DNA from: Bacteroidota bacterium
GTDB taxonomy: Bacteria; Bacteroidota; Bacteroidia; Bacteroidales; F082
NCBI GenBank assembly: GCA_020444415.1
Contig: JAHLLA010000001.1
Span: forward strand, 434,001-498,000
DNA: 64,000 nucleotides
Direction of reading: 5' to 3'
This document shows, in pieces, positions 1 through 7,479 of this stretch. How positions within the stretch are numbered: position 1 is the stretch's first letter; each line of letters starts with the position of its first letter. The notes below the pieces were generated by a model. It was not told the origin of the DNA. It made no database searches and saw nothing but the letters and a program-made list of their open reading frames with translations. The position numbers were made by a program, and so were the translations under genes.

Positions 1-1806
1 GACACCATAATAGATCATGAGTGAAGGATCGCCCATGAGGTTATAAATATCCCAATAGTAAGTTTCCAAACTGGAACCAGCATCTGATACTGCAAAATTA
101 CCGGCATAAACGGTTTGTCCCATGGTAGTAAACCATTCTTCAAAATCTTCTCCATGATCGTGGAAAGACCTGTCGTAGTTTCCTAATCCGGTATTTTCAT
201 AAGGGGGAGGAGTTTCAGTTACATTACTGGTACTGCCTACACCAAACCAATAATCTTCGTCCCAATAGGTACTGTTTGAACCACCGATATACCCTACGGC
301 TCCTTTATTTTCAGCCCTTAATATCTCTTCACCAAAACAGTTACCGGCAAACTCACTAGATGAACAACAGTTTCCTATTAATAAACCATATTTATCCTGG
401 TTTTGCAATGCAGAGATATGACTAGTTACGAAGGAAGGATCGGCCCAACCACTGGGTGAACAATGTGCGGTGTAGTTTGCGAATGAAACTCCATTGCTGA
501 TATCCTGCCTGATATTAGCCGCATTGCTGCCTGAATTGGGATACAAATAGGTATGTGATAAAATGTCGTGTTCTTCGTTGAAGTAATTTACAGTTCCATA
601 ATTAATTTGTCCGTTACCGTGGCTTGCTCCAAACCCCCCGTCCATACCGGCAATCATCACTACTTCTTCGAGAAAAGCAGGATCAGGCATGGTATATTGT
701 TCGTACTGAAGTGTTTTATCAATATAGGGTTGTAATTGCGTGGTGTTTTGCGCTGAGAATCTGCCGTAGAAAATTTCCGGGAACAGGTCACCGGTGTATT
801 CAAAGTACAAACGGTCGGTTTCACCATTGCCATTTTCATAGGTAGGAATCTGAGCTACATCACCTACAAAAAGTACAAATGAAGGAGCAGGATCCTCAGT
901 GGTGCCCGCCTCATATAAATCCTGGATATAAGTTTTAATGGCGGGTTTTGTGGTTCCGATCTCGTCAGTATAGGCTTCCACAACGGTGAATCCTTTTTTC
1001 GTTTTCCACTCGATAAAGGGCTGCAACTGGTCTTCAAACATACGGTCAGAAACAATTACATACTTAATCGGGTAGGTCGTGAAATTTTCCCTGCTTGATG
1101 GTTTGGTGTAATTATCAAGCATGGTCAACATCCCACTGAAGTATGGTGAATAATACTTTTCTTTTTGAGCTTGCGTGAGCTCTAAATCAGCGCCTTCAAA
1201 AACAATTTCAAACTCGAGATTTTCATAAACACGGATGGTATTCTTAACAGGGTTGTAAAAAATCGGAGCAATGTTAATTCTGGCGATTCTTGTACCACGC
1301 ATCACACCAAGTATATCAACCGTTACCAATTCCTGGCTTAAAAAAGCATCCACCTGATACATTTCATTGTTACATACATATTCAGGTGAGTCACCACATT
1401 TTGGAACTGGAAATTGAAGTGGATATACGCTGTTTTCAATTCCATAATCAGCCAGGCTGTATTCCGCTACATCATAATTGATAATGTTTATAACCGGTGT
1501 TGCTCCGAAAGGAATTTCGATCATTTTTCTTCTTACAGGCATTTCCGGGTTTCCAAAGACTGTGCTTCTGGTATAGGATGGCACAGCTAGCCTAACAAAT
1601 TCTTCGTTATTTATGTTTACAAATTCCGTTTTTATAACACCCACTTTGTTTAATAAAACAAGTTGCTGGTCATTTACCGAAACAAATTGTAATGCCGTTT
1701 TGTTATCTTCACTGGTGATGATGTTTTTTGCAAATGAATTGATTGCAAATGAGCCAAAAACAACCAGGAAAAATAAAATTCTTAATTGAAAAGTAAAGTT
1801 CTTCAT
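1..1806 (-). CDS. Gingipain-like C25 cysteine peptidase, secreted (3' end outside window)
   Basis: Open frame of 602 codons from an ATG at 1806 running off the left edge, so the C-terminus is missing. The N-terminus is a signal peptide (hydrophobic core LFFLVVFGSFA, residues about 11-21). A prodomain-like region follows, then a caspase-like catalytic domain. The peptidase family C25 dyad is visible: His448 in YTAHCSPSGWADPSF and Cys480 in LIGNCCSSSEF. Their spacing (32 residues) is close to that of the His/Cys pair of the P. gingivalis Arg-gingipain. Other gingipain-like blocks are LFVGDVAQIPTYE and GAVGYIGGSNSTYWDEDYWFG. C25 peptidases are normally exported by the type IX system and carry a C-terminal sorting domain, which would lie left of the window. 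Extracellular proteolysis is the likely role; substrate specificity cannot be read from sequence. A TATATTTG -7 box lies 24 bp upstream of the start. Confidence 0.9.
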   Translation of the reverse strand, partial: MKNFTFQLRILFFLVVFGSFAINSFAKNIITSEDNKTALQFVSVNDQQLVLLNKVGVIKTEFVNINNEEFVRLAVPSYTRSTVFGNPEMPVRRKMIEIPFGATPVINIINYDVAEYSLADYGIENSVYPLQFPVPKCGDSPEYVCNNEMYQVDAFLSQELVTVDILGVMRGTRIARINIAPIFYNPVKNTIRVYENLEFEIVFEGADLELTQAQKEKYYSPYFSGMLTMLDNYTKPSSRENFTTYPIKYVIVSDRMFEDQLQPFIEWKTKKGFTVVEAYTDEIGTTKPAIKTYIQDLYEAGTTEDPAPSFVLFVGDVAQIPTYENGNGETDRLYFEYTGDLFPEIFYGRFSAQNTTQLQPYIDKTLQYEQYTMPDPAFLEEVVMIAGMDGGFGASHGNGQINYGTVNYFNEEHDILSHTYLYPNSGSNAANIRQDISNGVSFANYTAHCSPSGWADPSFVTSHISALQNQDKYGLLIGNCCSSSEFAGNCFGEEILRAENKGAVGYIGGSNSTYWDEDYWFGVGSTSNVTETPPPYENTGLGNYDRSFHDHGEDFEEWFTTMGQTVYAGNFAVSDAGSSLETYYWDIYNLMGDPSLMIYYGV

Positions 1807-1829
1807 TTGATATTTTTTTTGATACGGTG

Positions 1830-1837
1830 CAAATATA
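1830..1837 (-). promoter_or_regulatory. -7 promoter box (TATATTTG) for the C25 peptidase
   Basis: Exact match on the minus strand to the Bacteroidota -7 consensus TAnnTTTG, 23 bp before the ATG at 1806. No good TTTG -33 element is seen at the usual spacing. Confidence 0.55.
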
Positions 1838-1979
1838 ATTGATTTGATTTAAAAAAAATTTGAAATGCAAGATTAAAAATGATTCTATTTAAGTCAGATA
1901 CCTGCTTTTAATCATTTAAAAGACAACGCCATAGAAGTATTGGTTGCGCGAAATACTTTTTTTTCATTTTTTAAAGTAA

Positions 1980-3212
1980 TTACTTAAGTGCTATAGAATG
2001 GTATTTTTTTGACAGGTTTTTTACCGGGTACCATGTCGCCAGTAGCCCAATACAAAGCACCGTTAAAAATACATATAGAAAGTCGAGTTTATTCATGGCA
2101 ACCGGATATGCATCAATAATGAAATCTTGTTCCCCGGCACCTAATTTGATAATACCAAAAGTTTGCTGTATATATAAAATAATGAATCCCAGCAGCAGTC
2201 CGGATAGGGCACTCAAAAGACTGATCAACAGACCTTCGGACATAAATATTTTAAAAATGAGTTTTCTTGTGGCCCCGAAACTCTTTAGCACTGCTATATC
2301 CTTTAATTTCTCAACAATTAATATGGATAACGATCCTACCATATTGATGGAGGTAAGGATAAGAATAAAAACCAAAATGAGAAAAATGGCCATCTTTTCC
2401 GATTTGAGTACCTTATAGAGTGTTTCATTTTGCTGAAAACGGTTTTTTACCTGAAAACCGGCACCCAACAGATTTTCCAGTTCAAATTGCACCTGTGTAT
2501 AATCGGCACCCGGTTTTAAAAATACATCCACACTACTCACTTCGTCGTTGTAATCCATTAATTTTCTTACAAAACGGATGGGGGCAATGACGTATTTTTC
2601 GTCAAATTCCTGCTGCACAGAAAACACGCCTGCAGGATGTATCGGTTCAATATGAAAAGCATTGGAAATACTGAAAGATGAGGGATCACCTCTAACCGGC
2701 ACATACACGTTTATCAAATCTGTGATACTACGGATATTGATTCCCAGGTACCAGGCCACCCCTGCTCCTACCACTGCGAAATTAGAAGTTCCCTCATTCA
2801 ACACAAAAGTTCCGTCAATTAACATCGTATCCATACCTGAAAGTGCTGCATAAGGTTCCGAAACCCCTTTGATTTTGGCAATATACTGGTTGTCGCGGTA
2901 CTTAAATAATACGTCCTCTTCCACTATTTCAGCCAGATTCAATATGCCATTCGTACTTTTTATTTTTTCAACCGGAAAATCAATCATCTGAAATGTCTTG
3001 CCATTTCTGGCCGTTATTTCAAAATCGGCATCAATGATGTTGTACATGGATTTGATCACACCTTCGAAACCATTAAATACCGACAGTACAATTATTAAAG
3101 CCGCGGCACCAATGGTTAACCCCACAACCGTGATAAGTGAAATTACATTAATCAGGTTGTGCGACTTTTTTGAAATGAGATACCTCTTTGCTATGAAAAG
3201 TGAGAGATTCAT
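1980..3212 (-). CDS. LolC/LolE-type ABC transporter permease
   Basis: 410 residues, the usual length for the lipoprotein-releasing permease family (MacB/FtsX superfamily). It starts with MNLSLFIAKRYL. TM1 is about residues 22-48 (NVISLITVVGLTIGAAALIIVLSVFNGF). A large periplasmic domain spans about 50-270, and three C-terminal TM helices lie at about 275-300, 325-350 and 380-400. The FtsX-like block KLKDIAVLKSFGATRKLIFKIF sits between TM2 and TM3. It probably moves lipoproteins from the inner membrane toward the outer membrane together with an ATPase encoded elsewhere. Last gene of a run with rbfA and a methyltransferase; a 57-bp gap separates it from the methyltransferase. The rbfA/LolE-type permease neighbourhood is common in Bacteroidota. 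Function is by family; the cargo is unknown. Confidence 0.85.
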   Translation of the reverse strand: MNLSLFIAKRYLISKKSHNLINVISLITVVGLTIGAAALIIVLSVFNGFEGVIKSMYNIIDADFEITARNGKTFQMIDFPVEKIKSTNGILNLAEIVEEDVLFKYRDNQYIAKIKGVSEPYAALSGMDTMLIDGTFVLNEGTSNFAVVGAGVAWYLGINIRSITDLINVYVPVRGDPSSFSISNAFHIEPIHPAGVFSVQQEFDEKYVIAPIRFVRKLMDYNDEVSSVDVFLKPGADYTQVQFELENLLGAGFQVKNRFQQNETLYKVLKSEKMAIFLILVFILILTSINMVGSLSILIVEKLKDIAVLKSFGATRKLIFKIFMSEGLLISLLSALSGLLLGFIILYIQQTFGIIKLGAGEQDFIIDAYPVAMNKLDFLYVFLTVLCIGLLATWYPVKNLSKKYHSIALK

Positions 3213-3269
3213 CTAAAGCAATTTATCCACAAAGTACGAACAAATATTCGATTTATTTAATTGTATCAA

Positions 3270-4091
3270 TTATTTCCAGGCTTTGGCAATAAGGCCGGTG
3301 CCTGTTTTATGGGTTTTGTTTACGTCGATGATATTTAAAATGAAAGCTACCGGGTAGGTCAATAAATAATAAAAAGGCAGAATGATAAAAAACAAATAGG
3401 AAGTATTCAGCATGATGATAGGATACTTCATACTCAGCCGCCATGCTATTTTACCGGGTTTTCCGTATTGATAGTGTACTTTCGTTTTGGTAAATCCAGC
3501 CCGTTTCATTTTTGCCGCGATTTCTTCAATACCGTAACCATCACGAACATGTTCATCAATAAACGATTGGCTTCCATCTTCGTGATCATGGTCATGATGC
3601 ACATCCGATCCACCCTGGTCTGAAGGGGTTGAAATCAATAAGAATCCACCAGCTTTTAACGATGAACAAAAGTTCTTTAAAACAAGTTCATCTTCTTCTA
3701 TATGCTCCATCACATCCACACAAAGTACCATATCATAGGTTTGCGGTTCATCAAATTTCGTCAGATCAGCTACCTCAAAAATCGCATTATTTAATCCTAT
3801 CCTCGAGAAAAACTGATTGCAATCAGCAATTTGTTCATCTTTAACATCAATCCCCTTAATAGTCCAATCTTTAAATTTTGTGGCCATGTAATAATCGTAT
3901 TGACCAAAACCAGAGCCTGCATCCAGTATTTTTTTGGGCCCTTTATTATCTTTTACCCATTGTTTTATGGCCCTGCGGATATGCCACGAGCGGAGCAGCA
4001 ACACATCTAATAATCTGTAAAATAGCTTTCGTAGTGCCGGGGTTGCGTTGAATACCTTACCCAGTTTTCTTTTAATCGGATCGTATTGCAT
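3270..4091 (-). CDS. Class I SAM-dependent methyltransferase with C-terminal membrane segment
   Basis: 273 residues. A Rossmann methyltransferase domain occupies about residues 50-200: motif I ILDAGSGFGQYD (55-66), acidic strand-2 end GIDVKDEQI (80-88), and VLCVDVMEHIEEDE (about 122-135). A hydrophobic hairpin near the C-terminus (about 225-258, LFFIILPFYYLLTYPVAFILNI) suggests membrane attachment. A His/Asp-rich insertion (DVHHDHDHEDGS, about 168-179) is unusual and could bind metal. It lies between rbfA and the LolE-type permease. The substrate is not identifiable; ubiquinone/lipid-type or small-molecule methyltransferases are possible. Confidence 0.75.
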   Translation of the reverse strand: MQYDPIKRKLGKVFNATPALRKLFYRLLDVLLLRSWHIRRAIKQWVKDNKGPKKILDAGSGFGQYDYYMATKFKDWTIKGIDVKDEQIADCNQFFSRIGLNNAIFEVADLTKFDEPQTYDMVLCVDVMEHIEEDELVLKNFCSSLKAGGFLLISTPSDQGGSDVHHDHDHEDGSQSFIDEHVRDGYGIEEIAAKMKRAGFTKTKVHYQYGKPGKIAWRLSMKYPIIMLNTSYLFFIILPFYYLLTYPVAFILNIIDVNKTHKTGTGLIAKAWK

Positions 4092-4143
4092 TAAATTACT
4101 TTATTTCAGAATAATCATTTTTGCAGGAGATGCTTTTTGATTC

Positions 4144-4482
4144 TTAATCCTTCAGCAGGTTATCGATATTTTCAATATAGTCGAGCGAATCATCTTCATA
4201 AAACTGCAGATCAGGGACCACACGCATTTGATTTTTGATACGAAAACCCAGTTTTCCCCTGATTTCTTTTGAGCGACGCTTAATAGCAGTTAGTAGTGCT
4301 TTCTTGTCGGACGTAGCAAACAAACTCAAATACACTTTGGCTACGGACAAGTCAGGACTTACATTCACCTTTGTTACAGTAACCATTGAATTTTTTGTGA
4401 CATGCTTCAGATCATACTGCAAAATCTCTCCCAAATCTTTTTGCAATAATTTAGAAACACGGTCTAATCTCGTATTTTCCAT
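4144..4482 (-). CDS. rbfA: 30S ribosome-binding factor A
   Basis: 112 residues when started at the ATG at 4482 (MENTRLDRVSKLLQKDLGEI). The frame continues upstream to 4560, but those 26 codons do not look like RbfA and contain the promoter box, so the internal ATG is chosen. RbfA is a single KH-like domain that binds 16S rRNA near helix 1 and helps late maturation of the small subunit, especially in the cold. Family features seen are the N-terminal R..RVS..L..DLGEIL helix, VTVTKVNVSPDLSVAKVYLS (about 38-57) and the C-terminal LRVVPDLQF-like block (here MRVVPDLQFYEDDS). First gene of the minus run ending in the LolE-type permease. Confidence 0.93.
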   Translation of the reverse strand: MENTRLDRVSKLLQKDLGEILQYDLKHVTKNSMVTVTKVNVSPDLSVAKVYLSLFATSDKKALLTAIKRRSKEIRGKLGFRIKNQMRVVPDLQFYEDDSLDYIENIDNLLKD

Positions 4483-4486
4483 GCTG

Positions 4487-4494
4487 CAAAAATA
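4487..4494 (-). promoter_or_regulatory. -7 promoter box (TATTTTTG) directly in front of rbfA
   Basis: Exact TAnnTTTG on the minus strand, separated from the rbfA ATG (4482-4480) by only four bases. Transcription would start at or within a few bases of the start codon, predicting a leaderless or nearly leaderless mRNA. Confidence 0.5.
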
Positions 4495-4555
4495 TTGATA
4501 AAAAAAGATCATTGACACATTGAACCATGGAAATGATTTTTTTGGTGAATAATTG

Positions 4556-4563
4556 TACATTTG
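4556..4563 (+). promoter_or_regulatory. -7 promoter box (TACATTTG) for the amidohydrolase operon
   Basis: Exact TAnnTTTG match 19 bp upstream of the GTG at 4583. It diverges from the rbfA promoter box 60 bp away and supports that GTG as the start codon. Confidence 0.5.
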
Positions 4564-4582
4564 TTAGCATAGAAATTATCAA

Positions 4583-5779
4583 GTGTTAAGCAAAGATCAA
4601 ATAAAAAACCGGGTTCATAATGACGTTGATTTTCTTGTCGGCATCAGGAGGCATTTGCATGCAAATCCTGAACTAAGCGAACATGAACATAAAACGGCAG
4701 CATACATTTCACAATTGTTGGATAGCTGGAATATTCCCCATCAAACCAGAATAGGTGGTTACGGCATAACCGGACTTATCGAAGGTAAGAACCCTTCAAA
4801 AAAAGTGATCGCGTTGCGGGCCGACATGGATGCATTGCCTATTACAGAAGAAAATGATGTTCCTTACAAGTCAACAAACAAAGGAGTTATGCACGCCTGC
4901 GGACACGATGTGCACATGACCTGCCTGTTGGGTGCCGTAAAAATATTAAATGAATTAAAAAATGACTTTGAAGGCACTGTTAAATTCATTTTCCAGCCTG
5001 CCGAAGAACTGGTTCCGGGGGGCGCTTTGCGTATGATCAATGAAGGTGTTCTTGAAAATCCAACACCTGAAGCTATCTGCGCACAGCATGTTTTTCCTGA
5101 CCTTGAAGTAGGCCAACTGGGATTCAGAAGTGGTTTGTATATGGCATCTTCAGATGAAGTCAATCTTTATATCAAAGGAAAAGGAGGCCATGCAGCCATA
5201 CCGGACACTTATGACAATACGATATTAGCTGCCGCCCAAATTCTGGTGGACCTGAATAAAGTGATCACTGAAAATAAATCTAAGGAAATACCTACCGTGC
5301 TGGCCTTTGGAAAATTAATTGGCGATGGCGCCTGCAATTTGATTCCTTCGGAAGTGACGATCAACGGTACATTCAGAACATTTGATGAAGCCTGGCGGAA
5401 GAAAGCACATGAACTCATCATACAAACTGCGCAAAAAACAGCTGCAACACATGGAACAACTTGCGAAGTGGTTATTGATAAAGGTTATCCATTTCTGATA
5501 AATGATGACAAAGTAACCCGGATTGCAAAAAATGCAGCTTTTGAGTTTCTGGGAAAAGATAAGGTGAAAGAACTGGGAATCAGAACTACAGTGGAAGATT
5601 TTGCACGATACACCCAGCTTATCCCCGGATGTTTCTATCGCCTGGGAACAGCAAATCATGTAAAAGGAATTCGTTCAAACCTGCATACATCTAACTTTAA
5701 CGTGGATGAAAAAAGTATTGAAATTGGCACCGGGTTTATGATCTGGAATGCACTTGCACAACTTAAAACCCAAAATTAG
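4583..5779 (+). CDS. M20D-family metal-dependent amidohydrolase (N-acyl amino acid / hippurate hydrolase type)
   Basis: 398 residues from a GTG start; an in-frame stop lies just upstream and no ATG is available near the N-terminus. The family hydrolyses N-acyl amino acids to amino acid plus carboxylate using two metal ions. The metal site is intact: MHACGHDVHM gives Cys106 and His108, FQPAEE gives Glu141/Glu142, and AQHVFPD gives His169; a further His lies in NLHTSNF near the C-terminus (about 375). The N-terminal RRHLHANPELSEHE signature is typical of M20D. The stop is one base from the mtnA start, so the two are co-transcribed. The exact acyl/amino acid substrate is unknown. Cytoplasmic, with no signal peptide. 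Confidence 0.88.
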   Translation: MLSKDQIKNRVHNDVDFLVGIRRHLHANPELSEHEHKTAAYISQLLDSWNIPHQTRIGGYGITGLIEGKNPSKKVIALRADMDALPITEENDVPYKSTNKGVMHACGHDVHMTCLLGAVKILNELKNDFEGTVKFIFQPAEELVPGGALRMINEGVLENPTPEAICAQHVFPDLEVGQLGFRSGLYMASSDEVNLYIKGKGGHAAIPDTYDNTILAAAQILVDLNKVITENKSKEIPTVLAFGKLIGDGACNLIPSEVTINGTFRTFDEAWRKKAHELIIQTAQKTAATHGTTCEVVIDKGYPFLINDDKVTRIAKNAAFEFLGKDKVKELGIRTTVEDFARYTQLIPGCFYRLGTANHVKGIRSNLHTSNFNVDEKSIEIGTGFMIWNALAQLKTQN

Positions 5780-5780
5780 C

Positions 5781-6827
5781 ATGATCGTTGGCGATAAATC
5801 TTATCAGACTGTCTGGATGGAAGGCACATCCGTTTTCATGATCCAGCAAAATTCGTTGCCGTTTAAGTTTGAAATTCATGAATGCCCTACCTACTGGGAT
5901 ACCTGCATGGCCATCACGGATATGGTGGTTAGAGGTGCCGGTGCTATTGGTGCTGCGGCAGGTTATGCCATGGCACAGGCTTTTTTGCTATCGACAAAAA
6001 AAACAAAAGCACTTACCATTCGCGAAGCCCGACAGGATATTGAACACACGCGGCCTACGGCTAAAAACTTATTCTACGCGGTTGATCGTGTCTATAAAGC
6101 CGGATTAATCTCGCCTGAAAGTGCGATGATCGAAGCCCAGAAAATAGCGCTTGAGGATTCTCAAAACTCAAAAAAAATAGGAGAATTGGGTGCCGAATTA
6201 TTTGGACGGAGTGTGAACATCCTTACCCATTGCAATGCAGGTTGGCTGGCTTTTGTGGATTATGGTACAGCCCTGGCTCCGGTATACTTAGCCAAACGGC
6301 AGGGTAAAGATGTGTTCGTATACGTGGATGAGACACGACCCCGAAACCAGGGGGCCAAACTCACTGCCTGGGAGCTATATAATGACGAAATCCCCCACGT
6401 GATCATTCCTGATAATGCTGCAGCCACATTGATGGCTAGTAAAAAAATTGATTTTGTTATTGTGGGGGCTGACAGGATTGCTGCCAATGGTGATGTGGCC
6501 AATAAAATTGGAACACTCGAAAAAGCTATCATTGCCCATGAATATGGCGTTCCGTTTTATGTAGCTGCCCCCATTTCCACCTTTGATATTGGTTGTAAAA
6601 CCGGACGGGATATTCCCATTGAAGAACGCGATCCTGATGAAGTGCTATATCAAACCGGTGTTGACAATAATGGCAACCCGATCAGGATACGAGTGAGTTC
6701 GCCAGGTTCAAAAGCCCTGAATCCTGCTTTCGATATTACACCCGCCAAATATATTGAAGGCATCATTACCGAAAAAGGCATTATCAAAGCACACAATATG
6801 TCAATTAAAAAAATACTGGAAACCTAA
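5781..6827 (+). CDS. mtnA: S-methyl-5-thioribose-1-phosphate isomerase (MtnA family)
   Basis: 348 residues from the ATG at 5781. The frame opens earlier at 5748, but that would overlap the amidohydrolase by 32 bp and adds no family sequence. MtnA isomerises methylthioribose-1-phosphate to methylthioribulose-1-phosphate in methionine salvage and belongs to the eIF2B alpha/beta/delta-like fold. Visible signatures are RGAGAIG (51-57), the catalytic Cys151 in ILTHCNAGWLA, ETRPRNQGAKLTA, catalytic Asp231 in VGADRIAANGDVANKIG, and IPIEERDPDEV. No other methionine-salvage gene lies nearby, so a role in a partial 5-deoxyribose/MTA salvage route is possible. Sandwiched between an amidohydrolase (1-bp gap) and tag (9-bp gap). 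Confidence 0.9.
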   Translation: MIVGDKSYQTVWMEGTSVFMIQQNSLPFKFEIHECPTYWDTCMAITDMVVRGAGAIGAAAGYAMAQAFLLSTKKTKALTIREARQDIEHTRPTAKNLFYAVDRVYKAGLISPESAMIEAQKIALEDSQNSKKIGELGAELFGRSVNILTHCNAGWLAFVDYGTALAPVYLAKRQGKDVFVYVDETRPRNQGAKLTAWELYNDEIPHVIIPDNAAATLMASKKIDFVIVGADRIAANGDVANKIGTLEKAIIAHEYGVPFYVAAPISTFDIGCKTGRDIPIEERDPDEVLYQTGVDNNGNPIRIRVSSPGSKALNPAFDITPAKYIEGIITEKGIIKAHNMSIKKILET

Positions 6828-6836
6828 GTTTGCCTG

Positions 6837-7412
6837 ATGAATACTAAATTAAGATGTCCCTGGCCTGCCGGAAAAACCAATGATATAAAGTATCACGATG
6901 AAGAATGGGGTGTGCCGGTGCATGATGACAGGAAACTTTTTGAGTTTCTGGTGTTGGATGCATTCCAGGCAGGATTAAGCTGGTCAACTATATTAAATAA
7001 ACGCGAAAACTTCCGCAAGGTATTTGACAATTTTAAACCCGAGATCATTGCGCTGTATGATGAGAAAAAAATTGAAGAACTATTAAGGAATAAAGGAATC
7101 ATCCGCAATCAGCTTAAAATTAGATCGACCATTACCAATGCACAGCATTTTTTGGAAGTACAAAAAGAATTTAGCAGTTTTGATGCGTATATTTGGCAGT
7201 TTACCGGCGGTAATACCAGGATAAACAACTGGAACAACCCAAGTCAGGTCCCTGTTAGCACTACCGAATCCGATGCTATGAGCAAGGATCTTAGAAGACG
7301 CGGTTTTAAGTTTGTTGGCACCACCATTTGTTATGCATTTATGCAGGCGGCCGGCATGGTGAACGATCATCTCATTTATTGTTTTCGATATGATGAGGTC
7401 AATCACATGTAA
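6837..7412 (+). CDS. tag: DNA-3-methyladenine glycosylase I
   Basis: 191 residues, standard for Tag. It removes 3-methyladenine from alkylated DNA in base excision repair. The zinc-snap ligands are all present: Cys7 in CPWP, His20 in KYHDEEWG, and His178 and Cys182 in VNDHLIYCFR. The substrate-pocket block is FEFLVLDAFQAGLSW (36-49); E. coli Tag has Glu (E38) where this protein has Asp41. The helix-hairpin-like region NKGIIRNQLKI (85-95) is conserved. Last gene of the amidohydrolase-mtnA-tag run. Confidence 0.93.
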   Translation: MNTKLRCPWPAGKTNDIKYHDEEWGVPVHDDRKLFEFLVLDAFQAGLSWSTILNKRENFRKVFDNFKPEIIALYDEKKIEELLRNKGIIRNQLKIRSTITNAQHFLEVQKEFSSFDAYIWQFTGGNTRINNWNNPSQVPVSTTESDAMSKDLRRRGFKFVGTTICYAFMQAAGMVNDHLIYCFRYDEVNHM

Positions 7413-7479
7413 ATTCTTCTAAGTTCACGTTATTTTTTTAATTTTAGCCTTCTTTTTATAAACCTTAACACATTTGAGA

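Noticed and set aside
864-1055. Small ORFs in the first 1.8 kb
   Set aside because: They are out-of-frame shadows of the truncated C25 peptidase, which is open from 1806 to the left edge.
2095-2418. Plus-strand ORF of 107 codons
   Set aside because: It is antisense to the LolE-type permease, which has clear family motifs; the ORF product resembles nothing.
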